Shown here one piece after another: positions 49,380 through 62,662 of a stretch of DNA of 64,000 bases. The notes beneath the pieces are model-generated. The model ran no database searches. It was not told the DNA's origin and was given only the letters and a program-made list of their open reading frames with translations. The position numbers were made by a program, and so were the translations under genes. Origin of the DNA: Tamarix chinensis (Eukaryota; Streptophyta; Magnoliopsida; Caryophyllales; Tamaricaceae); contig CM060180.1 in assembly GCA_030549775.1 (NCBI GenBank), positions 85,883,172 through 85,947,171 on the forward strand, written 5' to 3'. Within the stretch, counting starts at the first letter, position 1; the number at the start of each line of letters is the position of its first letter.

Positions 49380-50530
49380 TCCATTTTCCCATTTTCCTTT
49401 TCCTCCTTTTTTCTTTTCTTTTTCCTTTTTTTTCCTTTTCCTTATTTCTTTCTTTTTCCCTTTTTCTTGGCTTTGGGCCGCCAGGCCAGCCTCACTCCCC
49501 TCCCTCCTTGCGCGCTGGGCCAGGGGTCTATTTCTCTCCCTCACCTTCCTCTCCCTCCCTGCGTGCGCACAGCCCAAACCCCCTCCCTTCCTTTTTTTCC
49601 CAAGCTGGGCCGGCCCACTCGCCCTCCTACCTGCGCCGGCCTGCACCTCCCCCCTCCTTTCTTTCTTCTTCCTTCTCTATGCCTCGACCTAGTCGCCCGA
49701 CCTATCTTCGTCAGCCATGACTGCCACCTGAGCTCCACGCCGACCACCGCAGCCTGCAAGCACTACCACCATTTGTCTCTCCCTCTCTCTCCCCTATATT
49801 TTTTCACTAATTTGGAACGAGGTAGCCATGCACCCCATCCCACATAGATCCCCTTTCCCCCTCTTTGTCACCCTCTCCCTGCCACCCTAAACACTACTGC
49901 CCGATCAGCCACCTATCCCCTACCCCGCCTCTTCTTTTTCTTCTCCTCTTCACCCTTTTTCCTGCCCCATTATTTTTGAACCGCACCCCCGATCTCCCCT
50001 CTCTCCCATTTCACCCCTGTTTTTACACACCGCCACCCTCCTCCGCACCAACCACCACACCAAGTCCCTGTGCTACCTTCTACATCCTTCTACTACCGCC
50101 CTACACAACCCCCAACACCGTCCAAGCCACCCCGCAACTCCCTCTTCCTCCCCTCTTCTTTTTCTTCCTCTTTTTCTCCCTTCTCAGCAGCACACCTGCA
50201 ACCCCACCATTCAACTCCCTACAACCTCCTCTACAATCCCCATACATTGTTTGGCCGAAACAAGTCCCCAAACCCCATCATTTTTCCCTCCTCTTTTCCT
50301 TCCTTCTCAGCCTCTCCATCTCGACCCACTTCGGCAGCCACCTTCGTGGCCTCGCTGCCACTGCCACCGCCACCCTTGGCTGCTGTGAACCCATCCCCAA
50401 CAACCACCTACACCCCCTCTTCACTCCTGCACCCTTCCCTTGCCTCCAAACCTCCCCTATCTATCTTCTTTAGTAGCCCCAAACCACCAACCCAAAAATA
50501 GCCATTTTACCTTTCCTTTACCCTCCCCTT
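49380..50530. repeat. Pyrimidine-rich tract of L6
   Basis: About 1.15 kb in which the plus strand is C/T-rich (CCCTCCC, CTTCTTC, CCACCAC), with GGCCGG and CCCAGC-type words early on. Open frames (49467-49847, 49865-50473, 50070-50501) are Ser/Pro/Leu-rich without domains and are composition artefacts. It is the reverse complement of the purine tracts in L1 and L5. Confidence 0.8.
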
Positions 50531-51239
50531 CGAGCCTTTCTCTAATTATTTTTGCCTGCAGCTTATGCTGCATATGCAATATATATTGCTGCATTTATTT
50601 GCCCATTTTTATTAAAAATTTTAAGGTATGATAATATTTAAATTAATTATTTCCTTAAGTAAAATTTATAAAGTCTTATGTTTTGATTTTCTTATTTTAA
50701 TATAATAAATATTGAAATTATTTTTAGGTATTGGTTTTGCTAATCAAAGCTTGAATCTTTAACCGGGATACCGGTAAGGTTTGATTTTTGTGGGATCTAA
50801 GGTAATCGTTAAACCCCACTTAAACGTATGGATAAATGTATGTTTGCACATCAGGATTTTTAATATGTTATTATGTTGGATATATGGTTGTTAGTATAAT
50901 TTATATGTTTGCTTGTATTGCTTAATAAAAAGGAAAGTATGCTCTTTTATATGCTATGTGTGTAAATGTTGTCTAAGGGAAGAACTTGATTATTAATGAA
51001 AGTGGTAAAGTACTTATCCATGTCATATTATGTTATTGTGACCATTTATGCATGAATATTATTATTGGGAGCCCTAGGGGCATTTTAGTAATATTCCTTG
51101 TGCTAGATTATGGCTTAATAGGTGTGGGTGATAATAAGTATTATATTAAATATAATGGTTGGTGGAGTTGGATATTGTTAATGAAGTATTAATATTATTA
51201 TTCCATGTGGTAATGTTAATTTAATAAAAGTGGTGTGAT

Positions 51240-52350
51240 AAAGGGGGTAAAGTAGTAATTTTGAAGGTAAAAGGGCAATATGGTAATTTTACAAGTAAAA
51301 AGGGGGGTATTGTGGTAATTTTGGAAGTTAGGGGTATTATGGTAAGTTTGGAAGTAAAGGGGAAAATGAAATTTTATGAGTAAAGGGGTATTATGGTAAT
51401 TTTGAGAGTAAAGGGTAATACGGTAATTTTGGAAAAGAAGGGCAAAATGGTAATTTTGTATGGAAAGGTAAAAATGGTAATTTTGGATTCAAAAGGGTAA
51501 AATAGTAATTTGTAATGTAAAAGGGGTGCTATGGTAATTTTATAAGTAAAAGGGTATTGTGGTAATTTTGTAAATAAAATGATATTATGGTAATTTAGAA
51601 TTAAGGGGTAGAAGGGTAATTTTGTAAATTAAAAGGATATTTATGGCACACTTGGGAGTAAGGGGTAACTTGGTAAATATGACAATGATGAAGGATAATT
51701 TGGTAATTAAATTATGATTATAGAAGGACAATTGGATAATTATATTAGAGAGGGGTAATTTAGTAAATTAACCAACAAAAGGGTATTATGGTAATTTTAA
51801 TGATGGAGAAGGGCAATATAGTAACTATAATAATAGAGAGGGGTAAACTGGTAATTATAACTATGGAGAAGGGTAAATTGATATTTATAATAATGGAGAA
51901 GGGTAAATTGGGGATTATAATTATGGAGAGAAGTAAATTAATAATTATAATAATGGAAAGGGGTAAAATGGTAGATATAATAATTGAGATTGGTAATTTG
52001 GTAATTATGATAATGGATAAGGGCAATTTGGTAATTTAACCAACTAAAGGGGCAAAATGGTAATCATGATAATGAAGGAGGGTAATTTGGTAATTTATCC
52101 AACTCAAGGGCAATTTAGTAATTATAGCAAATGAGAAGGGCAACTTGGTAATCTAACCAACTAAATGGGAAATATGATAAGTGTGGCAATTATGAGGGGT
52201 GAATGTTGATCTAAAAAGCATAGGAGATAACTTGGTAACCTAAACCGAGTAAGGGGTAATTTGATAATTATGAAATATGAAGGGTAATATGGTAATTTGT
52301 TAAGTAAGGAAGGAATGACTTAACAATAATATAAGTAAGAGGTAAATGAG
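51240..52350. repeat. GGTAATTT minisatellite of L6
   Basis: About thirty-five units of AAGGGTAATATGGTAATTTT with a 24-30 bp period, the reverse complement of the arrays in L1 and L8. A long open frame on each strand (51760-52026 and 51788-52039) is a by-product of periods near 27-30 bp. Confidence 0.9.
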
Positions 52351-53039
52351 TAATTTGCACCCAACATGTCGTTGTGATTGTGGAATTTCATAATCTGACT
52401 CAAATAATGCTGATTATCAAGGTAAGAGTATTTGACAATTAGTAAGTATCACGAGAACAAATCCTAATTCAGAATTAGATGAGATTATGATGGCTTTAAT
52501 GATTTCTCTGTGTTATCTTGGATAACCGCCTGAATAAGAAACGACTAATGATATCAGAAAGATTGAAAGTGAATAAGTATCTGATTATTATGCTTTTCCT
52601 GATCACTTTAGTTAAGACACTAATACATAAAGTGAAAGACCTTGAGATCGGGAATGGTGGCTCATTAGGGGTCGCTACCCTAAAGATGTGGTTTAGCCCA
52701 TGATTATTCTGGTATTTGCTGGTGTGCCTTTGTGCCCCATCCAGACCCTATATCTTACTCTATCTAGCTCTACGGACCTAGTTAGGGTGTATGCATATTT
52801 ATGGATTAGGTGTCCTTGTCGGTAGGGTACTGAATAGCTTTATGCACAGTACGACCAGGGTACCTTTGCGTCCCTGGGTTGATGGTTGAAGGGTGATAAG
52901 TAGCTTGTATGCACAAGTACGACCGGTGTACCTTTGTGTCTTGGGTTCTTGATCTCCCGTTCGAGGCAAATAAATGGAATTTACTGTGCTGATTAAAGAA
53001 AGGAAAAATACTAATAATGAAAGTGAAAGATTAATGAGC

Positions 53040-53500
53040 CGGGCCCAGTTGACTTATGATATTGAGTACCAATCCACTGGATATAATAGTGGCCCAGGAG
53101 CGTGTTGCCCTGGTAAGTGATTATGAGTACCGATCCACCGGATATAATAGTGGCCCAAGAGCGTGTTGCCCTAGCAAGTGATTATGAGTACCGATCCACC
53201 GGATAATAGTGGCCTAGGAGCATGTTGCCCTGGATGATGTTGATATATATTCCGATCAACCAACAATAATAGTGGAGGTCGCGAACTCAATAAAATCAGT
53301 TATGGATGTGAATAAAGTTATGAAAAAATACTAATCACTTATAGTGGAACACCATATGAGTCGGGGCCAGATTGGTCCACCGGCAAATAATAGTGGCCAG
53401 GAGCGTTTTGCCTTGGAGACCGATCCACCGGCATATAATAGTGGTTAGGTGCGTTCTACCCTATAAGTGACCGATCCACCGGCTATAATAGTAGGGTTCC
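53040..53500. repeat. Hairpin array of L6
   Basis: Seven or so units of CCGATCCACCGGATATAATAG TGG-type in two blocks, the reverse complement of the array in L1. A representative unit is CCACCGGCTATAATAGTAGG near 53475. Units also share GAGCGTGTTGCCCTGG. Confidence 0.85.
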
Positions 53501-53639
53501 CGCACTCACATGGATATAAAATATGATATTGATTGAATAATGATGGACTAATAGATTAAGGCCCGAATGTATTGATTTTGCACTATGACATGACTTAAGG
53601 CCCGAAAGTATTGATTATTCATAATGACCTATTGATATC

Positions 53640-54176
53640 CGATGTGAATGTTATATATATACATCTTGTTATATATGTATGTAGCTTTGTTTCATGTGTT
53701 ACATTGCGGGCCTGCTTTTAAGTGTGATTTTAAAGGGTTACTCAGTACTGTAATACTGAAGGGTTCCCTTTGTGGGGCCCCTGCCTATTCAATGGGCAGT
53801 GTCCCTTGTAGGTTTTTTCATGTGCTCCTCAAGTGGGTAACGGGAAAGAGCGTAAGGATTATCCATACTTTTAGGGTTCTCCCTTTGCTTTTACTTTCTG
53901 GTTTAAATGTATTTCTTGTTCTTGTAACCACCACTAGTGGATTCTAATCTTGTAAAGTGCTTACTTGCGCTACTTTGATTTAAAAAAAATGGTTTGAATT
54001 TCTACCAATATATATTTTATTCTTAGCCTTAGCAGTTGGTACTAGAACGGTATGATGAACCGGTCTGGTACTAAGTGTGGTGGTAATATCTTCAAAATTT
54101 ACTCTTTTATATTTTGCTTCCGCAATTTCTTTTAATAAAGAAAAACTTTTTGGTAGTGAATTTTGGGGGTGTTACA
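53640..54176 (+). promoter_or_regulatory. Conserved terminal block of the L family
   Basis: It contains CAGTACTGTAATACTG (about 53743, near-palindromic), CCTATTCAATGGGCAGTG (about 53782), two GGTACT words, CCGGTCTGGTACTAAGTGTG (about 54061) and TTGCTTCCGC before the end. The same series in reverse is in L8 (58892-59340), and L9 shares its GGTACTAAG-type end (61923-62060). L3, L4 and L7 keep traces. This is the best conserved part of the family. A TATATATATACA at about 53652 may be a TATA-like element, but I cannot show a start site. Confidence 0.55.
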
Positions 54177-55621
54177 ATTATCACTTGTCTTGTAATGAAT
54201 TTTTGTGATTTATGAATATTTTGACATAATTATCGTGTGCATTTTTTAATATGGTTCATATGATTATTTTAATGATCAGATAAGCTCATACAAGTCTTTA
54301 ATAAGTTAATATAACTGTGGTAAGGTTCATAAGATTATTCTCGAGAGGATTGATACGTTAATGTTCACGGAAGGCATGTAATTTGAGTGTTTTTGGACTT
54401 GCTAATTTGGGATTAATTTTTTGAGTGAAATTATTTTAAATAGATAAATTCATTAATGAAAATAAGATTCCATAAAGGTTACTTATATGTCTAATTTATC
54501 ACATATTTTATGGTTCCTGAAAAATATTTTCATGTAAAAAGTTTTGATCATTCTCTCACAAGTGCACAAAGCGGAACAAATAATTATTTTGAATACTTAG
54601 GCTTGATTTAGCTTTATTAGCTTTATTTCTAAAGATAGAGTTGGATTATACGAAAAATAATTGTTCCATGATGTTCATTATTAGTTTTGAGATAATATGT
54701 TATCATTTGGATTAGTATAATATAGGTTATGATTGTCTAAAGTTTGACTTAATAAAGTCATGATGAATGTTCTTCATGAACATTGAAATTGTTCTTCACT
54801 ATTTACCCACTAATCAATATAAGTAGGGTTAGTGATTAATTATTCATAATTAATATGGTTAATAATTAATTAATTAATTATATTTAGGTAAGTTCATTAA
54901 GTCTTAAGCATTGTGATACTTAAGAGTACCAAAATAGCGTTGAAATGGTAAAATATGGATTACGTAAATAGTGATAGTAAAATCTTAACTTTTAACCATG
55001 ACCTTTGCCATTTACATTCACTTTCACATTTAACTTTTCTTCCTTTTCTCATGACTAGTGGTTTTTTTCTTTTTTTCTTTTTTTTTTTTCAAAAAATAGC
55101 TTATGACCTTATTTCATGGTTTTGAAGTCAAGTATTTCTTTGGTTTTCATCAATTGAACACTAAATGGTTATTTGGGGTTAAAATAGTCATTTTAAGATA
55201 TTACTTGTGCATTTTTAAACTATGATCAGCTTTGAACTCTATGTGCTACATGTTCCATGCTTTCAATTTTGTGTTTGTTTTAATCACACAAATGTGTATG
55301 TTTCAAAATATCATTACATGTTACTTGTTAAACACAACATAAATATTGTTATGTGTTGATAGTTAAACAATGAGGGATATCGATGTAGTCTCATCAATGA
55401 GCTAAACTAATTAAGGTGGGTATAGTATCTCCTTGAAATCCTCTTAGCTCTGGTGTCCATTAATTAAATGCCACTCCAGTTGATTGTTAAACACTTCATT
55501 TTTATAGTTATATATTGATTGTTAAACATAGAGAACTATCAACACAGTTTAGCACCCTTCTATACTTTATAGTGCACAAAAAGTACCCTATAGGGGTGTA
55601 TTTAGTTAAGAATTATGCTAC
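54177..55621. other. Unassigned AT-rich DNA between L6 and L7
   Basis: No gene recognised. It contains the small inverted-repeat structure at 55353-55545. Confidence 0.4.
55353..55545. repeat. 193-bp structure with perfect 12-bp inverted ends
   Basis: GTGTTGATAGTT at 55353-55364 and AACTATCAACAC at 55534-55545 are exact reverse complements. GTTAAACA recurs inside and beside it (near 55327, 55363, 55487, 55520). No matching target duplication is visible, so it may be a worn MITE or chance. Confidence 0.45.
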
Positions 55622-58600
55622 TATAACACCCCCGTTTTTACTAATTAAAAATATCATTCTACAAAAGCATTAATTACATAAATAATGGGTGTTACCATAA
55701 TACTTAGTATAATTATGTTTTCCTCACCTTTCTTATGCCAAGTGCTAAGCCTCAAACCAAGTCATATCTAAAATAAAGTAGTGAAAATAGATGACAATAC
55801 ATAGATAATAGTTATGGATAACATTCTTTGTACAACAATGGTAATCAAATATAATAAGGGGAATAAGAATCCAAAAACTAGTACCTGAAGGTACAATACT
55901 AGTTTTCCTTAACTCTTAGACACATAAGCCCATTCTGGGAATGGGACCTCTTCCCAATGGCTCCAATTATCCTTACCAAAATTATATGCCTCAAACCAAT
56001 TCATGCCCCTCACATAGTTATCTACAAATGTTGTATCATCGCGAATTTCTTGTACTAAGTAAATTACAATACCTTACAAGAGGTTGCATGCTCGCATTGC
56101 ACATAATATTATAACAATATAAAAACATACATACATGGGGTAATACATAAAAATAGTAGCGATATAAAAATCCATAACCATAACCGGCTAATCAAATCAA
56201 TCCTTGTTACCTAAGGTAGGGAGCTAAGGCAATTACTGAGCCATCTAATACACACTAAGACCATAAACACATACTTCTTTATTATTGATCATAGTCAAGG
56301 AGATTCAATCAACTTAAGGATACCAAGGTACCCTAGGTCATATTGGTGCACAAAGGTAATATAATTACCTTTACTCAAACACCTAAGGACACTATAGTAC
56401 ACCTTGTTAAACTAGTGCACATAGGCAATACAATATCCTCTACCCTTTATCACTTAATCATTAAGTATCGATACCTTCTATTGGGTTTGTATGCCATATG
56501 GGGCATAGCGACACACTAGATAACAAAACTCAAATTAGGGCTACACCTCACCTTTAGCATAGCTAATCTTAGAGACAAACCATTCCCAAACTTGAGATCT
56601 TCTATGTTAAGTATTAGTAGTTTATGAGGCGATCACAAATATCACGTAGTGCAAAGAAAAATTCCCATTTCATTACTTAATCATTTTTCCTTTATTTCTA
56701 ATTGATCAATGTAAACCATAAGATTAATTCTCTATGTCAACTCTAAGGTCAACCTATCAGGGTCTAAGGCCATCCTATTTCTTATTTTTCATATTAGGTG
56801 CATTAGGTCAAAATGAAAAAAATGCCCTCAAAACCCTAATTATACCATTATTTTCCAACTCCATACCAAAAATGATTATTAAAAGAATTTTTCATGTTGA
56901 TGATAAAAGATAATCATTTATAATATATATATTTTATGGGTAAATTTTAAGACTTATCGATTAACTATATTTTTTTATTTTGCATGTAATTAGCAACTCA
57001 TAACTACAAATCCTTATTGTGCATTTCTAATTTATTATATATTATACGCAACGCATTACTATATATTAATAACATGATATGGCATTTAATAGGGCTATTA
57101 ACATTATGGTACATGTAAGGAAATATCTCTTACGCTAAAACATGCGAGTAATACTTATTTTTCTCTAAACATAATCATACGTACATGCCTTTATGCCATT
57201 TATATCAACCCTAGATAAAATACACTGATAATCATGGAGAACTTATCATGGAAGTTACATCACAACTTATAAGATTACAAACTCTAACAAAACCATAGAC
57301 ATATACGTTAACCAATCAACATATTCCACATGCATAGAGCTCATTTTTAATGGTAATTCAAGCATATATACTAAGTATATACAAGCATCTTATCACTTTA
57401 GCATGATTTTAGATCTAAAAAACCTATCATGATTACACATAAATTCTACTATCTCATGAGTGATTTGATTTATATCACCCTTATTTTTAGGAGTTAAAAA
57501 TTTTCTTTTAATGAGCTAAGTACAAAATATAAGAAGAATAGAAAAAATGGTGTTACATTCACACTTGTTACAAGTTTGGTTTCCTCTACCATTCTCATAC
57601 AAAGAGATAAAGCTAAAGAATTCACATTTGGGCACATTGGGTTGAAAATAACCAAAAAGCTTTTGAGTCCATAATTTCCAAATTATCATCAATTATAAAT
57701 ACTAGTCCCATTTTATTTATTTATTTATTTATCATAAAAAGGCTAAAATACCAAAATTAAATTAATTATCTTGCAAATAAATTATTAGACATATTTAATG
57801 TCGATTTTTACCTTATTCATAATTCTTCACATAAAACCATAGCATGCACTTTTATTCCATCCAAAATCATAAATTCCCATTCTTGATAATAACTAATACA
57901 TATTAAATATGACTGTTAGGAAAATTAACATAATAAATATAAAATAACTAAATTACCATTAAGTCACACAAAAATAATAATTATATGCGTACACGTACAT
58001 ATCATACATATTATTTACCTGATGCTAAATTTGTTTTAGTCATATTTTCATGCCTGTAATATTTTGCATAAGATAACCATTTCTCTTTTTTTTTTGCATT
58101 TTATGCTTACAAAAGAGCATATAATTAAAAGGTAATGAATCATGATTAAGATATTTCATACACAAAACCCTAATGTGCTATCATGAGGTATTTAATATTT
58201 TAATAAAGTATACTAATTACCTATTTTCCAACAAATCACAGATTATAGGTATCCTATAAAAATTATTTAAGCCTTGCTATAAAAATTTTGCACCTAAAAT
58301 TAATACCACATTGATTAATTAATATTTAGCTAATAAAATAATAATTATAATTTAAAAATATTTATTAACCAAAATGATCAAAATACCCTTACTAATAAAA
58401 AAAGGTAAAAAAATTTCTAAATGAATAATCTCCCCCATGCTACATGGGTAGCGTGAGCTTGCGTGCATAAAGAGGGGGTCATAAGTGGCTAGAAGGTCAT
58501 GATGGCGGGATGATGAGGTTGGGGAGACGGAGTTGTTGCCGAATCGATGGTCGATAAGGTTTTTGGAGGTGGTTGGAGCTGGTTTAGGGAAAAGGTTTGG

Positions 58601-58891
58601 ATGTTTAAGGTAGGTGGGAGATGAGGTCAAGACAAGCTAGTGGATGGTTAGGAAAGGGTGGAACAAGAAGGTTGGATCTATAATAGAAAATGGTGTAAAG
58701 AATGATTAGTGAGTTTTGGGATGTTGTGGTGAAGGGTGGTGTTGAAGGGTTGGTGCTATGGAGGACAGTGCAAAAGTAGGGGAGAAGCAATGATAGTTTT
58801 TCCCATTACCCACGGGGTGCAACGGATGGAGAAACATGTTCTAAGGGAAAGGTTATGGTTAGGGTTGGAGAAGAAGAAGCAAGGCACGTTA
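55622..58891 (-). mobile_element. L7: divergent LTR-like unit interrupted by L8
   Basis: It begins TATAACACCCCCG (TG decayed to TA) at 55622. The next 150 bp match the L8 start: GGGTGTTACCATAATACTTAG and CCAAGTGCTAAGCCT against GGGGATATTACCGCCACACTTA and CCAAGTGCTAAGGCT. The block at 56560-56620 matches L3. A degenerate ~90-bp repeat with GGTACCCTAGGTCATATTGG lies at 56310-56460, in the array position. The right part (58430-58890) is the start of the purine tract, where L8 interrupts it. The continuation lies beyond the window. Confidence 0.68.
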
Positions 58892-59631
58892 TGTAACACC
58901 CCTAAAATACACCACTAAAAATTTTCTTTTTATTAAAATAATTAGCGGAAACGAAATATCAAAAGCATGAATTTTGGGGATATTACCGCCACACTTAGTA
59001 CCAGACCGGTTCACTCCTACCGTTCCAGTACCAAGTGCTAAGGCTAAAAGAGAAGAATACAACTTATGAGAAACTCAAACATATTTAAATCAGAGTAGTG
59101 TAGTAAACAATTTATGAGAATAAAATCCACTAGAGGTGGTTACAAAAAAATAAATACATTGAAACAATAATTTAAAAGAGAAAGAGGACAACCGTAGGAT
59201 TTTCTGGATAGTTCCATACGCTCTTTCTCGAGGGTCTACTTGAATAGCACTTGAAAACAACCTGCAAGGGACACTGCCCATTGAATAGGTAGGGGCCCCA
59301 CAAATGGAACCTTTCAGTACTACAGTACTGAGTAACCCTTTAAAATACACTTAAAACTAGGCTCACAATGTAACATATGATATACCAATGTACCCATACA
59401 TAACGACAGGTGTAAACATAATATTCAGATCCATACATTCATATATTTGATAAGTTAATTAGATACTAATGGTGCATACATAATATTCACTTTCGTACAT
59501 TAGTATACTTGACAAGTCAATCAAATATTAATAGGTCATAATGAACGATCGATAATTTTAGGGCCTTAAAGCTATTAGTCCATCATTAATGAATCATCTC
59601 GGATTATAAATGTCCATGTGAGTGTGGGAAC

Positions 59632-59990
59632 CCCACTATTATAGCCGGTGGACCAGAATATATACAGGGTAGAATGCTCTTGACCACTATTATTCGCTAG
59701 TGGACCGGTCTTCAGGGAACCCCGGCTCCTGGCCACTATTATTCGCTGGTGGACCGGTCTAGCCCTGACTCATAAGGTGTTCCACTATAAGTGATTAGTG
59801 TCTTCCCTATGTCTTATCGTTATTACGTTTGGTTTGCTGAGCATGGAATCCCCCACTATTATAGCCGGTGGACACAAAAATCATGCAGGGCAAAACACTC
59901 TTGTCCACTATTATTCGCCTGTGGACCGGTCTCCAGGGAACCCCGGCTCCTGGCCATTATTATTCTCCGGTGGACCGGTTTGGGTCTGGC
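59632..59990. repeat. Hairpin array of L8
   Basis: Two blocks of three CCACTATTAT..CCGGTGGACCGG-type units with a longer period (about 60 bp) than in L1, including CCAGGGAACCCCGGCTCCTGG inside two units (itself an inverted repeat, CCAGG..CCTGG). Confidence 0.85.
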
Positions 59991-60939
59991 TCAACAATAT
60001 TCCTCTTTAAGTGATTAGTATCTTATTCGTATCTTATTCGAATGTATTTCACCCTTGACATGCATATCACCGACCTCTACTTCTATCCTCTTGAGAGGGC
60101 CCATCCCATACCTTGAGACCTTTGCGCCTCTTATCACACTCCGACACCTATTTCTCCTTACATCTACCCATAACAAAGACCCAACTCCTAAGGGTGTGGG
60201 TTGAGACCCATCACTTTATGACATTCGAATTCTCTCACTACCACTCTCTAGGGTTTTCCTTTGAAATCCTAATCAGACCTATGTGGCCGAACCTTTTTTT
60301 TATATACCCACACCTCATCTCATTTATATTCGACCCAAATCCCATCACTCTACTCACCAATTATACATGTCATGGTAAAACCCTAGTTGGCCGCTCAAAC
60401 CCTAGCACCTTTCTTTCATAAGGATCATCCCATGGAAACCCTAAAAATTTCCCATGCAAGAGTTGCATCACTCATTTATTTTATTTAAGTTACCTTTTTT
60501 TTTATCCAATCATGGATCATGGTCACTTAGGTCATTCCTATCTATGTTAACCAACTTACTTCCCCTTGGTTATCTTACTTTCTCATTTTTTTTCCTTTTT
60601 CATCCTTCCATCCCACATTACCAATTTAAATATCCTAGCATGCATGTCCTAAAGGGTCACATCACATAACATCATATGCACAACAAATATAATCATCATC
60701 CACATGCCATAAGGAAGTCATATAAGCATATATTCACCCCAAGTTGCACTATAAATGATTAATCAATAAGCATAAGGTACACATAATGGCATAACACATG
60801 GCACACAAGACATGTAACCCACATATAGTTGTTCTTTGCCACACCCTTACTCAGTTTAGGTTATCAAGCTATCTCTCACACTTATTAGGTCACCACTCAC
60901 CCTTCATAATTGTTACACTTATCATATTTCTCATTTGGT

Positions 60940-61680
60940 TTGTTAGATTACCGAATTACGCTTCTCAGTTGTTATAATTACTAAACTGCCTCTTTAGTTG
61001 GATAAATTACCAAATTATCCTTCTACATAATCATAATTACCAATTTATCCTTTAGTTGGTTTAATTACCAATTTGCCCCTCTCTATTATCATAATTACCA
61101 AATTACCCTTTAGTTGGTTAGATTACCAAATTACCTTTCTCCATTTTTAAAATTACTGAATTACCCCTTTATTTACCAATTTATCGTTTTACCCTTTACT
61201 CCCAAAATTACTGTTTTACCCTTTACTCCCAAAATTACCATTTTCCCCTTCTCTTCCGAATTTACCATAATACCCTTTTACTTACAAATCACCATTTTAT
61301 TCTTTTACTTACAAAATTACCATTTTACCCTTTTACTTTAAAAATTACCGCTTTGCCCTTTGCATACAAAATTACCATTTTACCCTTTTCACTTGTAAAT
61401 TACCATTTTGGCCTTTTATATACAAAATTACCATTTCACCCTTTAAATATGAAATTACCATTTTCCCCTTCAATAAAAAAATTACCATTTTGTCCTTTAA
61501 TTACAAAATTTCTATTTTACCCTTTAATTACAAATTTACCGTTTTACCCTTTAATTATGAAATTACCATTTTACCCCTTCACCTCCAAAATTACCATTTT
61601 ACCCTTTTCTTCTAAAATTACCAATTTACCCTTTTTACTTGCAAATTACTATTTTGCCCCTTATTACACCACTTATATTA
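60940..61680. repeat. Minisatellite of L8
   Basis: About twenty-six units of AAAATTACCATTTTACCCTTT, about 27-30 bp each. The core reads ACCATTTTACCC here against ACCAAATTGCCC in L1. Open frames at 61114-61341 and 61353-61760 are periodic by-products (KITILPF-type repeats). Confidence 0.9.
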
Positions 61681-62662
61681 CATTATCATCACTACATAAA
61701 ATATTAATGTTAATACCCCATTCTCATTATCCATCTCCACGACTATTATATTTAATTTAATACTCATTAACACCTATACATATTAGGCCACATTCTTGCA
61801 CAAGACATATTACTAAAATACCCCAAGGGCTCACAATAATATTAACCATGCATTAAAGATCATAATAGCATAATATAACATGGATAAATACTTAACATTT
61901 TCATTAATAAACAAACTCTTACTGTAACACCCCAAAATTCACTACTTTCTTTTTAAAGCGGAATAATTCAAATTAAAACTCGTGAAATCTGGGGATATTA
62001 GCGCCACACTTAGTACCAAATCGGTTCTCTCCGACCGTTTTAGTACCAAGTGCTAAGGCTAAGAAAAGATTAACAATCCATTATAAAATTAAGACAAACT
62101 AAACTTCAAATAATCATTACATGGTTGTAAAACAAAATCAGAGTACGCATCAAGAATTGTAATTCATTTCCAAAAGAGAATTAAACATACAACCGATAAA
62201 AGGTTCATTAAAATACTCAATTGAGTAATGAATCAGAAAATGGTAAATACTATACCAAGGAAATAACAAAAGGAATTAAATTGCATAAGGAATGAATACG
62301 GCCACGACACTCTCGAACTTCGAGCCAAAATATGCTCAACACTCAGACCCAACTTATGTCTCACCCACCTGCACAAAGTCAGAAGGACATACTACTCGTG
62401 GGAATGAGCAGCACCCATAAAAAGGGTGATCAGTACGCTACGTACAGAGTAAGGTAACCGAGCACTAAGGCCAACACATAAGCACATAAATAATGTAGAA
62501 CAATAATAGAGCATAAGACCAACATGATAACATAAATACACATGACCATCCAAATAAAAGTACAAAGGCCCATATATTATCCGATTCAATTACTTAATTA
62601 ATCTCTGATCAGAAATCAATTCACACCATGCTTTTTATCAAATCCATGCGAATACAGGAACA

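Larger units (their letters stand above)
49053..54176 (+). mobile_element. L6: complete 5.1-kb solo LTR
   Basis: It starts TGTAATCCCCC (49053) and ends GGGGGTGTTACA (54176). Both sides carry the 5-bp direct repeat ATTAT (49048-49052 and 54177-54181). TG..CA ends plus a 5-bp duplication are the signature of an LTR. With no primer site, gag or pol it is a solo LTR, the product of recombination between two LTRs. In sense order it has an AT-rich start, pyrimidine-rich leader (49380-50530), TGCAGCTTATGCTGCATATG (about 50560), a GGTAATTT minisatellite (51240-52350), the CATTAGGGGTCGCTACCCTA block (about 52660), a hairpin array (53040-53500) and a terminal block with GGTACTAAGTGTGG. Lineage (Del/Tekay-like gypsy) is inferred from layout. 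Confidence 0.92.
58892..61922 (-). mobile_element. L8: LTR-like unit inserted into L7, interrupted by L9
   Basis: It starts TGTAACACCCCTAAAATAC at 58892 and is close to L1 in sequence (for example the AACAT..CATAAT and AGGCC blocks), so L1, L6 and L8 form one subfamily. It runs through the hairpin array (59632-59990) and minisatellite (60940-61680) to AACAAACTCTTAC at 61922, where L9 begins; the matching place in L1 is about 2035. The purine tract and right end lie beyond the window. Its left flank CGTTA should recur after its right end. Confidence 0.8.

Noticed and set aside
49467..50501. Ser/Pro-rich open frames of up to 202 codons
   Set aside because: Same tract on the other strand; pyrimidine-rich composition removes stops. 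No domain or conserved residue pattern.
51760..52039. Overlapping Ile/Met-rich open frames on both strands
   Set aside because: Periodic minisatellite by-products.
59798..60018. Two overlapping open frames with GGHKNHAGQN / GGPVWVWLNN-like peptides
   Set aside because: They lie within the hairpin array of L8; repeat-derived and not conserved as protein.
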